Below are positions 31,276 through 43,250 of a stretch of DNA of 64,000 nt, piece by piece. This stretch comes from Urophycis tenuis (taxonomy: Eukaryota; Chordata; Actinopteri; Gadiformes; Phycidae), in NCBI GenBank assembly GCA_036785325.1, contig JAXIVH010000029.1:906811-970810 (forward strand), read 5' to 3'. The notes under the pieces were generated by a model. The model saw only the letters and a list, made by a program, of their open reading frames with translations, did no database searches and was not told the origin of the DNA. Positions within the stretch are counted from its first letter, which is position 1; the number at the start of each line of letters is the position of its first letter. A program made the translations under genes and the position numbers.

Positions 31276-33725
31276 AAATTACGCAGGTTGGAGTGAACAG
31301 CAGAGGAAAGAGGCCCAATACATTGCATGATCGTGGGGACGACCTTTTCTGGGGCAACAACCAGAACCTCCGTTTTGCTAGCATTGAGTTGTAAGGAATT
31401 TCCTGCCAACCATTCCCTAATACCGTCTAGACACTGAAGAAGCCTAGATAATCTAAAAGCCTCACTAGGTTTAAAAGAGAAATGGAGCTGGATATCATCC
31501 GCATATAACTGGTATGCAATATTGTAACTGTTTATGATCTGTCCCAAGGGCAGTAAATATAAGGAGGACAACAAGGGCCCCAGAACCGAGCCCTGCACGA
31601 CACCACAGGACAGTGGAGAGGAGTCTGACACAAAGTCTCCAATAGAGACGCTGAAACTTCTGTCATTTAGATATGATGAAAACCAGTCTAAAGCTATACC
31701 AGATATGCCCACCCAATCGCGTAACCTCTCAATCAGGATATGATGGTCTACTGTGTCGAACGCCGAACTGAGGTCAAGAAGTACCAACACAGAACAATCA
31801 CCCGCATCAGAGGACATTAGAATATCGTTGGAAACCCTTAAAAGAGCAGTTTCAGTAGAGTGCTGTTTCCGAAACCCTGATTGAAACTTATCATAAATAT
31901 TGTGCCTCTCCAACACAGCAGTTAGTTGAATGGCCACAACCTTCTCTAAAATCATTGACAAAATTGGGAGTTTAGATATAGGCCTATAATTGTTGGGCAA
32001 AGCAATGTCTAAGTTGGCTTTCTTTAATATGGGCTGGATGGTAGCATGCTTAAAATGGGAAGGGACACGTCCTGTCGACAAGGAGGAATTTACAATAGCC
32101 GAAACAGCAGGGCCAATAATTGGTAAAACTTTTAAAAATAGAGCAGATGGTATTACATCCAGAGGGCAAGACGATAGCTTCATTTTCCTAATCAAACCCA
32201 TCAGATCTTGTAAGCTGATGGGTTGAAAGGAGTCCAGAATACCAGGAGATAGAGAGGGGCTAGAGTTGGGTAGGCAAGTCCCAGGATGAATACTGGACCT
32301 AATAGCCGTTATTTTATCAACGAAGGAGGTAAGGAACTTGTTGCAATCATCTGTAGAGGAACATAGTAGTGTAAAAGGCGGCGGTGAGACAATGTTATTA
32401 ATAGTATCGAACAGAATCTTAGGATTTCTTTTAGAAGAAGAAATTAAGTTAGCAAAGTAAGCAGTCCGGGCTTCCTTTACTAGTGTGTTAAAAGAATTAC
32501 GAAGATCCTTAAGATACAAGCGATGCACCTCTAGCCCAGTGGCTTTCCATAATCGCTCTGTCCTGCGACACTTCCGTCTCAGGCTGCAGACAGTGTCTGT
32601 CATCCATGGAGAAGTGTTGCAGGTAGCCCTAGTCCTATCCTTTACAGGTGCCACTTTGTCCAGCAACATGGAGCAATGCTCATTGAAAGACTGCATTATA
32701 AGCTCTACATCATTGTTGACATTAGTATTGCACAGTATATCACAGCAGAAATGCTCAGAAAACTGAACAGCCGTATTCTGAGTAATAATGCGGGAGCGCA
32801 GTGTTTTTTTTTCGAGGTAAAGGGTCAGCATGTACAGAGAGATCAAAGAAGATACATTTATGATCACTGATCAGTAGGTTCTCACAACGGATATGTTCAA
32901 TATCTAGACCCAGAGAAAAAACAAGGTCCAAGGTATGACCACCCATGTGAGTGGCGCCGGAAACATGTTGCTTAAAATGAAAAGATTCTGTAATATTAAT
33001 AAATTCAGTGGCTACACAATTAGTGACATCATTGATGTGCAAGTTAAAATCACCAACTAATAACACTTTGTCCAGCTTAATAATAGAGGTCAGAAAGTCA
33101 GTGAACTCGGATAAAAACTGGCCTGCTGGACCAGGAGGTCGATAGATTAAAACACAATAAAACGGCTTTAGCCGACCAACTTTAGTCAGTTGTAGTTCAA
33201 ACGAGTAGAGATCAGTGCTTACCAGCTGGCATGTGAACTTGTTCTTAAAGACAACGGCAAGTCCACCAGCCCGGCCCGTTAGCCGGGGTGTACTGATAAA
33301 AGAGAAGTCTACAGGACAAAGCTCGATCAGGTGAGAGTAATCCATATTTTGCTGCCATGTTTCAGTCAGAAACACGAAGTCCATAGTTTCATTACAAAAC
33401 AAGTCATTGAGGATAAATGACTTGTTTCCAATAGACCGTGCATTGATCAGGACCATCTTGACTGGGGAAGGTAGAACAGCAGCAGAGCAAGCAGAAGCAC
33501 AAGGCAGCCGGCGGAGGTTTCTAGTGCACACACCGCCTTTAAAAATGTGTGGACGGTAGGCCCTATCTGTATTAATGGTTTGTATGGGTAAAGTGTCCGG
33601 TGAGAGGGGTAATGACAAACGAGGCCGATGGGGGGAGCTAGCTGGGGATTGAGTACCCTGAGGTAACAACATAGACGGAGATGGAGGTTCCGGGAAGGGG
33701 GTGTGTGATGTAAATAGTCAGTCAC
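31275..33725 (-). mobile_element. L2-type LINE: endonuclease + reverse transcriptase, 3' end missing
   Basis: 32755-33672 encodes an APE-type endonuclease (VLINARSIGNKS, FLTETW, IYRPPGP, VGDFNLH, SDHKCIFF). 31212-32867 encodes the RT (PISKLPILSMILEKVV, DLSSAFDTVDHHIL, CGVVQGSVLGPLL, YADDIQLHF, LQLNASKTEVLVV). The two frames overlap at a T8 run at 32804-32811 (A8 in the coding sense), where one base indel splits an otherwise continuous ORF2. The RT stops after RNLGV, where the PNMA element begins, so the thumb and 3'UTR are lost. LINE truncation normally removes the 5' end. Confidence 0.92.
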
Positions 33726-33955
33726 GTGGAGAGGACTGTACAGCGTGCTGAAAATATGCCGCTAGCATTCGGCTACCCTGCCTGTTTGGGTGGACTCCAT
33801 CCGTTTTGAAAAGAGGGGAACGATTCCAAAACAGATTAAAATTGTCGATAAAACCTATATTATGGGCTCTGCAGGCGGACTGGAGCCAAGTGTGAAGACT
33901 GAGGATCCTGCTGAAACGCCCTACTCCACGGGACAGTGTCGGGATCGGACCATAG
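33723..33955 (-). pseudogene. LINE ORF1 SGNH-hydrolase fragment, unit 1
   Basis: Keeps only the C-terminal part including TDGVHPNRQGSRML (block V, Asp and His). Sequence diverges from unit 2 beyond ~33955, so the GDS serine block is absent here. Confidence 0.8.
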
Positions 33956-34342
33956 AAGCCGGGGCTGCGGAGGCATCGCCAGGACGGGTCGGGGCCTCTT
34001 CCATCAGGGACGTGAAGCGGTTAGAGAGAGTTAATGGAGGTTGTGGATGGACGAACCAGTAACTATTGTACATCATGGTATGGTCATTCAGCTGAATCTG
34101 AATCCACAAGCTACTGATAGTCCAACAGATAGAGGTTCTACACCTGCTAGGAAAACCCCACTTAGGAAGCACAGGATTAGATGAGGACATCTAATGGGTT
34201 AGAAGGGGGAGGGTGTAGCCCTGTCTGGTGAAACCATTTAGGAAAATAAATAAGTTCAATAATATGTTCATTAAGTTCATTTCATTATTATATATTTCTT
34301 TGTTATTTTTTCTTTGTCATTAAGATTTTACAAAACAGTTTC

Positions 34343-34674
34343 AGGCGGCAGAGTGGTGCAGTGGTTAGCACTGTCGCCTCACAGCAAGAGGGTTCTGCGT
34401 TTGAATCCACCTGGGACCCGGGACCTTTCTGTATGGAGTTTGCATGTTCTCCCCGTGCTTGCGTGGGTTCTCTCCGGGTACTCCGGCTTCCTCTCACAGA
34501 CCAAAAACATGCAGGTTGGGGATTAGGTTAATTGGTGTCTCTAAATTGGGGTATAGGTGTGTATGTGAGTGTGAATGGTTGTTTGTCTATATATGTTGGC
34601 CCTGTGATAGGCTGGCGACCTGTCCAGGGTGTACCCCGCCTCTCGCCCGTTGCAGCTGGGTTACGACAATTTAA
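34343..34674 (+). mobile_element. tRNA-derived SINE, unit 1
   Basis: Starts GGCGGCAGAGTGGTGCAGTG (box A region) with a diverged B box (GTTTGAATCC), then the common fish SINE body (TTTGCATGTTCTCCCCGTGC, GGCGACCTGTCCAGGGTGTA) and an A-rich tail. Flanked by AAAACAGTTTC at 34332-34342 and 34679-34689. Confidence 0.9.
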
Positions 34675-34685
34675 AAAAAAAACAG

Positions 34686-34842
34686 TTTCGAAAAGGCTGC
34701 AGTTGACAAGATAAACCCTGTTGAGAAACTGACTAAAGGAAAGTTCCAGGACAACTTTGAGTTTGTGCAGTGTTCAAGAAGTTTTTTGACGCAAACTATG
34801 ATGAGAAGTCTTACGACCCAGTGGCAGCACGTCAAGGCCAGG
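34686..34842 (+). pseudogene. EB1-family (MAPRE) exon-like fragment, unit 1
   Basis: After an acceptor-like TTTTACAAAACAG (now split by the SINE) the plus strand encodes AAVDKINPVEKLTKGKFQDN, FEFVQ, then FKKFFDANYDEKSYDPVAAR and QGQ, the calponin-homology region of microtubule end-binding proteins. One base is missing in the Trp codon (CAGTG-TTC), breaking the frame. The fragment stops where Gypsy pol sequence (opposite strand) begins. Confidence 0.87.
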
Positions 34843-37601
34843 CCTGCCTCAGGGAACACCAACCCTCGTACTCCACATGGGGACGCCTTCACCTCCGCTG
34901 CGCTAGGGGGATGGCCCCTCTTCCAGAACTGCAAAAAGGCGTTAAGGCATGGATCAGCCGCTTGTAACACTTGCAGATCCTGTTTGCTCCGAGATGCTGA
35001 GGCCCCAACTTCATATACTTCTGCCATCCGGGGGGCCAACCCGGGGGCCATCTGACTTTGTACCCAGGGTGGCACTTGAATGCCTAAGCTGAACAGCCCA
35101 TCCTGGAGGGGTTCGGCACCCTGGGGGCCCAGCCCAGGAGTCATTCCCTCCCCTACCAAGGGTGGAGAAGTCAACCAGTGTCGCCGCGTTGCCTCCCTGG
35201 ACAGGAGTTCCGCCTCCCCGGGGCCCAGCCGGGGGGCTTCAACCTCTAGCCGGTCTTGTTGGCGGATGGAGGCACAAAGTGCACTGGTTTCGCCCCCTTG
35301 GGTGCCAACTATCGGGAGGCCCAGCCCCGAAGTTGTCCCAGAATCGGAGTCGGTGGCCACTGGCAGTCGGGAAAGCGCGTCGGCATTGCGATTTGATGTG
35401 CCCGGTCGATACTTGATGTCTTAGTCGAATAGTGCAAGTTGGGAAACCCACCTTTGTTCAACGGCTGCTAACTTTGCCGACTGCAAGTAGCGAAGGGGGT
35501 TATTGTCCGTATATACCGTGAACTTATGGCCAAGGAGGTATTCCCGGAATTTTTCAGTTACTGCCCACTTCAGGCCTAAGAGCTCTAGCTTCATAGCACT
35601 ATAGTTAGACATATTCCGTTCACTAGGGCGTAACCCTCGTCTGGCGTATGCGATAGGGCGTCTTTTTCCATCATGGTCTTGGGACAATACCGCTCCCAAA
35701 CCGGCATGGCTTGCATCGACTTCAACAATGAATGGGCTAGTGAAATCAGCATACCCCAGCACAGGGGCCTGGACCAGTCGACTCTTCAGTGCCTGGAAAG
35801 CTTCCTCGCAGTCCTGGCTCCAATGCTGATCAACGTGTCCACGCAGCCGAGGCCCTGGTTTCTTCTGAGTCCCCTCCAGCGCTGCCACCAACTTATGTAG
35901 TGGGGCGGCGTAAGCCGCAAAACCCGCCACAAAACGCCGGTAGTATGAGGCAAATCCGAGGAAAGAGCGGAGTTCCTTGACGGTTGAGGGCCTCTTCCAC
36001 TCTGCCACAGCTCGGATTTTCTCAGGGTCGGTGGCTACTCCTAATGCCGAAATTATATGTCCTAAATAACTGACCTCAGACTGAAAGAAATTACACTTCT
36101 TGAGCTTCAGTTTTAGGTTGTGTTGTTGTAGTCTCTGCAATACCAGCTCTAGCCGTTCCAGGTGTTGTTGGAAATTAGTGGAAAAGATCACCACATCGTC
36201 TAGGTACAGTAGCAGGGAATGGAAACTCTGATCCCCGAAGATGCGTTCCATCAACCGCTGGAAACTCCCCGGGGCATTACACAACCCGGCATCCTGTTGA
36301 ATTCGAACAGCCCGAAGGGTGTGCAAAACGCTGTCTTTTCTCGATCTTGTTCACGGACAAGGACCTGGTTGTATCCGCTAGCTAAGTCTAGGGTGCTAAA
36401 CCACTTGGCTCCACTTAGTGCCTCCAAGGTTTCTTCGATACGTGGTAGAGGGAAGGCATCTTTTCGTGTCTTAGCATTAAGCTGACGATAATCGACACAC
36501 AACCGGATGGAGTTATCCTTCTTTTGCACTACCACGATCAGCGATGCATAAGGGCTACAACTGGGCCTGATGATGTTGTGATCCAGCAACTCCTGTACGT
36601 GCTTCTTGACAGTGTCGTACTGAGATGGTGGGAGCCGACGGTAACGTTGTCGCACTGGGGCTGCATCAAGCAAGGGGATGGTGTGTTGAACTAAGGTTGC
36701 ACATCCTAAGTCTCCATCCCCCTGACTAAATGTACCTCTGTACTTTTCCATTAAGGCGTGAGCTTTCTGCTGTTCTTGAGCAGATAGGGCGGGCCAAGCG
36801 AGCTGGGAGAGATCAAGAGGGGTACTGTTCTCTGTCCAGGTAGACTGAATAAGGACTACTTGCTCATCACATCCACCCACCATTTCAAAGTGAACAGAGG
36901 GGCCAGAGGCAGGGGATGTAGTTACGTATAACTCGCCCAATCGTAGTTTAGGCCGAAGCCACTGGTCTTGATCTCCAAGGTTGACGACAGGAACATTGAC
37001 ATTGCCACAAGTAACAGAAAGATAAGCGGCTGGTATAAGCAGATTCCCAGGTAAGTGCCCCTCAGTAAAGGGGATGGGCTCCAATAGAGCGGATGAAAGA
37101 GTAGGCCCTAGGCCCTTGTGGGCCTGCCTGCACTCGCACTGATCCTACCCGGCCGCTCTCCAACACCCTCTCCAGGTGCTGGCATTCCGAGAGAGCTCGA
37201 CGCCACACTTTGCCAGCCTGACGAACAGGTGAAGATTGAAAGAGGAAACTGCCATCGTCTATGAACAACTCCTGATAGCAATGTCGAATAATGTTCATCC
37301 CCAAAAGGCCGGGAACAGATTGCTTATGCGTTTGGGTATTGGGGTCGATGGAGTCCTTGACCACAAAAATGCCCATCTTCCGGAAAGTCCGGTCGAACAG
37401 GTGCACATCCAGTTCCATGTACCCGAGATAGGGTATCTCCAGGCCATTAGCTGCCTTCAATTTGAGCCAAGTGCAAGGCTGTAGCTGAAGTTGAAGAGAG
37501 GGTTGTAACTGTTGTTCGAAGAACTTCTGGGTGATGGTTGTCACCATGGAGCCGGTATCCAGCAAGCAAGCCACACCCACTCCCCCCATTCTAACCTCCA
37601 C
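34843..37601 (-). pseudogene. Gypsy pol, unit 1: protease, RT, RNase H, no integrase
   Basis: 37062-37601 encodes a retropepsin with LLDTGSMVT and LLGMNII. 36251-37084 starts the RT (YASLIVVVQKKD, LCVDYRQLN, FSTLDLASGYNQV). 35421-36326 carries the catalytic YLDDVVIFS, FLGFASYYRRFV and RNase H (VEVDASHAGLGAVL, YSAMKLELL, YTDNNPLRYL). Frameshifts occur near 37070 and 36290. A stop after QLALFD precedes DIKYRPGTSNR and NADALSRL. Beyond the linker (to ~34843) the integrase and 3' end are replaced by the MAPRE-like fragment. Confidence 0.93.
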
Positions 37602-37689
37602 TACAGGACAGCTACCAACAAGCTGGGACGCATGTACAGGACAAAAACCCGAAAGTTCCCCACCTGACGCTTGGGCCCTGGCGTCAGGG

Positions 37690-38755
37690 GGCGCTAGTTT
37701 TCCTGCTGCTGTGAACGGAAGTTAGAAGTTAACTCCGTTCTAGAATTAGAACTTGATGTAAGTGAGCAGAAAAGTGCGATATGACCAGGCTGATTGCAAC
37801 GTGCACATATGGGCGTGCCGTCAGGTTGGAAACGGAGCCGCGTACCACGTGACTGGGGCCATAGGTTGGGGAGAGTCAAGACGTTTCATAATAGCCTCCA
37901 ACTGGGCCTGCTGCTTGCGAAGTGATTCTTTTAGCTCCGTCAACTCGTTGGTGGGAGTAACAGACACAGCATTGGAATCTACTTCGCACGCAGAAACAGC
38001 GTGACTACTAAGGGAGTGTGCCTGGGGCCTATGGCCAGTATGTTAACCCTCCTCCACCCAACGAAGGGCTTCACTACTAATGTCAAAGAAACCAATAGTG
38101 GGGTTAAGACGCACTTGACGTCTTAATTCTCTCTTAAGCATTATATCCCGCACATTTTCAATGAATTGATCACGCAACACTACATCAGGGTTAGCAAAAC
38201 AAGAGGGGTCTTTCAACTTAACCGCTTCTAGTGTGTGCATAAGAGCATGAGAGTATTCGGTCACAGACTCACCCTCAAGCTGTCGTCGCTGAAAAAACTG
38301 TTTTTGTAGGCTGACATAAGACTGAGGGCAACCATAAATGCTGGTAAGTATGCCAAATATCTTGGTGGGACTGTCACACTCACCAGCAGGACGGAACTTG
38401 ACTTCTCTCTTCGCCTCACCATCAAACAAATCAAAAATTATTAGTGTCTGTTCAGTAAGGGGCATCGGGCGTAAAGATAAATGTCTACGGGCCTCTTCCA
38501 CCCACTCCTCAACAGGCAAATAATCCTGGGATACTTTTCCCGAGAACATTGGACATTTGCGTTCCCTAGGGATGTATACATAGCGTTCTACTGCGCCTGA
38601 GGAGGTGGAGCTAGTACTAGGAGACTGACCTGAGGAGTTTTGACCTGATGAACCACCTTCAGCTGGAGGGACTGGCCTCTGGGCCACCTGATCTCTTAAC
38701 TGCTGGTTATCTGGTTATCTGTAGCTTCTGCACTAGGTCTGTCAGGGTTTTCAGC
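37690..38755 (-). pseudogene. Gypsy gag, unit 1 (broken)
   Basis: 38043-38687 encodes the gag capsid region (CPMFSGKVSQDYLPVEEWVE, QTLIIFDLFDGEAKREV) and stops at WVEEG through a TAA where unit 2 reads GAA. The C-terminal zinc knuckle CARCNQPGHIALFC survives in 37694-37879. Confidence 0.9.
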
Positions 38756-38797
38756 TGTATGGCCATATCCTCCATGATTGCCTCTGAGAGGGAGGGG

Positions 38798-38818
38798 GGG
38801 GGGGGGGGGGGGGTATAG
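38798..38818. repeat. poly-G run in Gypsy gag leader
   Basis: About 20 uninterrupted G; the same site in unit 2 (~44366) has about 10. Length may be unreliable. Confidence 0.85.
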
Positions 38819-39156
38819 GGAAAACAAGTTAAACAAACGTCCCCAAAAAAAACAAAGAGGAATGTAATACAGAGGTGCAGGGAAACAAGTCACAACAATC
38901 ACATGACAGTAACAATGATGGATAAGCGGATAAATGACTTGTTTCCAATAGACCGTGCATTGATCAGGACCATCTTGACTGGGGAAGGTAGAACAGCAGC
39001 AGAGCAAGCAGAAGCACGAGGCAGCCAGCGGAGGTTTCCAGTGCACACGCCGCCTTTAAAAATGTGTGGACGGTAGGCCCTATCTGTATTAATGGTTTGT
39101 ATGGGTAAAGTGTCCGGTGAGAGGGGTAATGACAAACGAACGTGTGATGTAAATAG

Positions 39157-39655
39157 TCAGTCGCGTGGAGAGGACTGTACAGCGTGCTGAAAATTGGCCG
39201 CTAGCATTCGGCTACCCTGCCTGTTTGGGTGGACTCCATCCGTTTTCAAAAGAGGGGAACGATTCCAAAACAGATTAAAATTGTCGATAAAACCTATATG
39301 GTGAGCTCTGCAGGCGGACTGGAGCCAAGTGTGGAGACTGAGGATCCTGCTGAAACGCCCTACTCCACGGGACAGTGTCGGGATCGGACCAGAAATAAAA
39401 GCAGACTTTCCACAACTACTTAACACGTTAAAAAGGTTATTAAAATCCTTTTTGGTCAATTCAGATTGCTGACAAGCCGTGTTGTTTGTCCCCACATGGA
39501 CAATCAGTCGGTAAACAGAGGATGGGAGTGAGCACAGCAGCCCCGGGAGCTTGTCGAGTACGACCGGGACCGTGGCTCCAGGGAGGCAGTGTGTAGCTGC
39601 GTTGAAGAAACTGGTGTTTCTGATTATGGAGTCCCCAACTATTAATGTGCAGATA
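39157..39655 (-). CDS. LINE ORF1 SGNH (GDSL-like) esterase domain, unit 2
   Basis: The minus-strand frame contains all key blocks of an SGNH hydrolase in order: IVGDSIIRN (block I, nucleophile Ser), HVGTNNTACQ (block III, Asn) and TDGVHPNRQG (block V, Asp and His). Such esterase domains are known in ORF1 proteins of CR1/L2-type LINEs and are thought to act on lipids or acetylated substrates during retrotransposition. The start of ORF1 lies to the right, where sequence becomes a short direct repeat (39655-39705). The frame ends QHAVQSSPRD, upstream of the endonuclease ORF as expected. Confidence 0.85.
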
Positions 39656-39898
39656 GATAGAGGTTCTACACCTGCTAGATAGAGATAGAGGTTCTACACC
39701 TGCTAGGAAAGCCCCACTTAGGAAGCACAGGATTAGATGAGGACATCTAATGGATTAGAAGGGGGAGGGTGTAGCCCTGTCTGGTGAAACCATTTAGGAA
39801 AATAAATAAGTTCAATAATATGTTCATTAAGTTCATTTCATTATTATATATTTCTTTGTTATTTTTTCTTTGTCATTAAGATTTTACAAAACAGTTTC

Positions 39899-40231
39899 AG
39901 GCGGCAGGGTGGTGCAGTGGTTACCACTGTCGCCTCACAGCAAGAGGGTTCTGGGTTCGAATCCACCTGGGACCCGGGACCTTTCTGTATGGAGTTTGCA
40001 TGTTCTCCCCGTGCTTGCGTGGGTTCTCTCCGGGTACTCCGGCTTCCTCCCACAGACCAAAAACATGCAGGTTGGGGATTAGGTTAATTGGTGTCTCTAA
40101 ATTGGGGTATAGGTGTGTATGTGAGTGTGAATGGTTGTTTGTCTATATATGTTGGCCCTGTGATAGGCTGGCGACCTGTCCAGGGTGTACCCCGCCTCTT
40201 GCCCGTTGCAGCTGGGTTACGACAATTTAAA
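39899..40231 (+). mobile_element. tRNA-derived SINE, unit 2
   Basis: Duplicate of the unit 1 SINE with the same flanking AAAACAGTTTC, here with an intact B box GGTTCGAATCC. Present before the duplication. Confidence 0.9.
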
Positions 40232-40243
40232 AAAAAAAAACAG

Positions 40244-40400
40244 TTTCGAAAAGGCTGCAGTTGACAAGATAAACCCTGTTGAGAAACTGACTAAAGGAAA
40301 ATTCCAGGACAACTTTGAGTTTGTGCAGTGTTCAAGAAGTTTTTTGACGCAAACTATGATGAGAAGTCTTATGACCCAGTGGCAGCACGTCAAGGCCAGG
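40244..40400 (+). pseudogene. EB1-family (MAPRE) exon-like fragment, unit 2
   Basis: Same fragment with the same missing base in the Trp codon, so that lesion predates the duplication. Downstream it reads GGGAACGCCTGCC where unit 1 lacks nine bases. Confidence 0.87.
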
Positions 40401-43158
40401 GAACGCCTGCCTCAGGGAACACCAACCCTCGTACTCCACATGGGGACGCCTTCACCTCCGCTGCGCTAGGGGGATGGCCCCTCTTCCAGAACTGCAAAAA
40501 GGCGTTAAGGCATGGATCAGCCGCTTGTAGCACTTGCAGATCCTGTTTGCTCCGAGATGCTGAGGCCCCAACTTCATGTACTTCTGCCATCCGGGGGGCC
40601 GGCCCGGGGGCCATCTGACTTTGTACCCAGGGTGGCACTTGAATGCCTAAGCTGAACAGCCCATCCTGGAGGGGTTCGGCACCCTGGGGGCCCAGCCCAG
40701 GAGTCATTCCCTGCCCTACCAAGGGTGGAGAAGTCAACCAGTGTCGCCGCGTTGCCTCCCTGGACAGGAGTTCCGCCTCCCCGGGGCCCAGCCGGGGGGC
40801 TTCAACCTCTAGCCGGTCTTGTAGGCGGATGGAGGCACAAAGTGCACTGGTTTCGCCCCCTTGGGTGCCAACTATCGGGAGGCCCAGCCCCGAAGTTGTC
40901 CCAGAATCGGAGTCGGTGGCCACTGGCAGTCGGGAAAGCGCGTCGGCATTGCGATTTGATGTGCCCGGTCGATACTTGATGTCTTAGTCGAATAGCGCAA
41001 GTTGGGAAACCCACCTTTGTTCAACGGCTGCTAACTTTGCCGACTGCAAGTAGCGAAGGGGGTTATTGTCCGTATATACCGTGAACTTATGGCCAAGGAG
41101 GTATTCCCGGAATATTTCAGTTACTGCCCACTTCAGGCCTAAGAGCTCTAGCTTCATAGCACTATAGTTAGACATATTCCGTTCACTAGGGCGTAACCCT
41201 CGTCTGGCGTATGCGATAGGGCGTCTTTTTCCATCCTGGTCTTGGGACAATACCGCTCCCAAACCGGCATGGCTTGCATCGACTTCAACAATGAATGGGC
41301 TAGTGAAATCAGCATACCCCAGCACAGGGGCCTGGACCAGTCGACTCTTCAGTGCCTGGAAAGCTTCCTCAGTCCTGGCTCCAATGCTGATCAACGTGTC
41401 CACGCAGCCGAGGCCCTGGTTTCTTCTGAGTCCCCTCCAGCGCTGCCACCAACTTATGTAGTGGGGCGGCGTAAGCCGCAAAACCCGCCACAAAACGCCG
41501 GTAGTATGAGGCAAATCCGAGGAAAGAGCGGAGTTCCTTGACGGTTGAGGGCCTCTTCCACTCTGCCACAGCTCAGATTTTCTCAGGGTCGGTGGCTACT
41601 CCTAATGCCGAAATTATATGTCCTAATTAACTGACCTCAGACTGAAAGAAATGACACTTCTTGAGCTTCAGTTTTAGGTTGTGTTGTTGTAGTCTCTGCA
41701 ATACCAGCTCTAGCCGTTCCAGGTGTTGTTGGAAATTAGTGGAAAAGATCACCACATCGTCTAGGTACAGTAGCAGGGAATGGAAACTGATCCCCGAAGA
41801 TGCGTTCCATCAACCACTGGAAAGTCCCTGGGGCATTACACAACCCGGCATCCTGTTGAATTCGAACAGCCCGAAGGGTGTGCAAAACGCTGTCTTTTCT
41901 CAATCTTGTTCACGGACAAGGACCTGGTTGTATCCGCTGGCTAAGTCTAGGGTGCTAAACCACTTGGCTCCACTTAGTGCCTCCAAGGTTTCTTCGATAC
42001 GTGGTAGAGGGAAGGCATCTTTCGTGTCTTAGCATTAAGCTGATGATAATCGACACACAACCGGATGGAGTTATCCTTCTTTTGCACTACCACGATCAGC
42101 GATGCATAAGGGCTACAACTGGGCCTGATGATGTTGTGATCCAGCAACTCCTGTACATGCTTCTTGACAGTGTCGTACTGAGATGGTGGGAGCTGACGGT
42201 AACGTTGTCGCACTGGGGCTGCATCAAGCAAGGGGATGGTGTGTTGAACTAAGGTCGCACATCCTAAGGCTCCATCCCCCTGACTAAATGTACCTCTGTA
42301 CTTTTCCATTAAGGCGTGAGCTTTCTGCTGTTCTTGAGCAGATAGGGCGGGCCAAGCGAGCTGGGAGAGATCAAGAGGGTACTGTTCTCTGTCCGGGTAG
42401 ACTGAATAAGGACTACTTGCTCATCACATCCACCCACCATTTCAAAGTGAACAGAGGGGCCAGAGGCAGGGGATGTAGTTACGTATAACTCGCCCAATCG
42501 TAGTTTAGGCCGAAGCCACTGGTCTTGATCTCCAAGGTTGACGACAGGAACATTGACATTGCCACAAGTAACAGAAAGATAAGCGGCTGGTATAAGCAGA
42601 TTCCCAGGTAAGTGCCCCTCAGTAAAGGGGATGGGCTCCAATAGAGCGGATGAAAGAGTAGGCCCTAGGCCCTGGTGGGCCTGCCTGCACTCGCACTGAT
42701 CCTACCCGGCCGCTCTCCAACACCCTCTCCAGGTGCTGGCATTCCGAGAGAGCTCGACGCCACACTTTGCCAGCCTGACGAACAGGTGAAGATTGAAAGA
42801 GGAAACTGCCATCGTCTATGAACAACTCCTGATAGCAATGTCGAATAATGTTCATCCCCAAAAGGCCGGGAACAGATTGCTTATGCGTTTGGGTATTGGG
42901 GTCGATGGAGTCCTTGACCACAAAAATGCCCATCTTCTGGAAAGTCCGGCCGAACAGGTGCACATCCAGTTCCATGTACCCGAGATAGGGTATCTCCAGG
43001 CCATTAGCTGCCTTCAATTTGAGCCAAGTGCAAGGCTGTAGCTGAAGTTGAAGAGAGGGTTGTAACTGTTGTTCGAAGAACTTCTGGGTGATGGTTGTCA
43101 CCATGGAGCCGGTATCCAGCAAGCAAGCCACACCCACTCCCCCCATTCTAACCTCCAC
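40401..43158 (-). pseudogene. Gypsy pol, unit 2
   Basis: Same order as unit 1: protease 42619-43158 (LLDTGSMVT), RT in pieces 42309-42641, 41974-42309 and ~41369-41800, RNase H within 40984-41514. It shares the LALFD stop with unit 1 but has private lesions, e.g. a 2-base loss near 41790 in the fingers/palm region, an internal TAA near 41630, a frameshift near 42022 and a missing 3 bases near 41370. Confidence 0.93.
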
Positions 43159-43250
43159 TACAGGAAAGCTACCAACAAGCTGGGACGCACCTACAGGACA
43201 AAAACCTGAAAGTTCCCCACCTGACGCTTGGGCCCTGGCGTCAGGGGGCG

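Larger units (their letters stand above)
33411..38930. repeat. tandem segmental duplication, unit 1 (~5.5 kb)
   Basis: Collinear with 38928-44492 apart from indels. It contains the 5' part of the LINE endonuclease, LINE ORF1 remnants, an AT-rich intron-like stretch, SINE, MAPRE-like exon and Gypsy pol and gag. Relative to unit 2 it keeps ~80 bp near 33630-33715 and differs around 33950-34120. Confidence 0.95.

Noticed and set aside
34343..34420. tRNA gene
   Set aside because: Box A/B-like sequence is present, but it is the head of a fish SINE with a long tRNA-unrelated body, A-rich tail and target duplication; the same unit occurs at 39899.
34671..35360. Stand-alone 229-codon protein on the minus strand
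   Set aside because: Its start is simply the Gypsy pol linker after RNase H, and its C-terminal part is antisense of the EB1-like fragment.
35080..35424. Plus-strand frames opposite Gypsy pol (e.g. 114 codons)
   Set aside because: Antisense shadows of GC-rich pol linker; repeated identically in unit 2.
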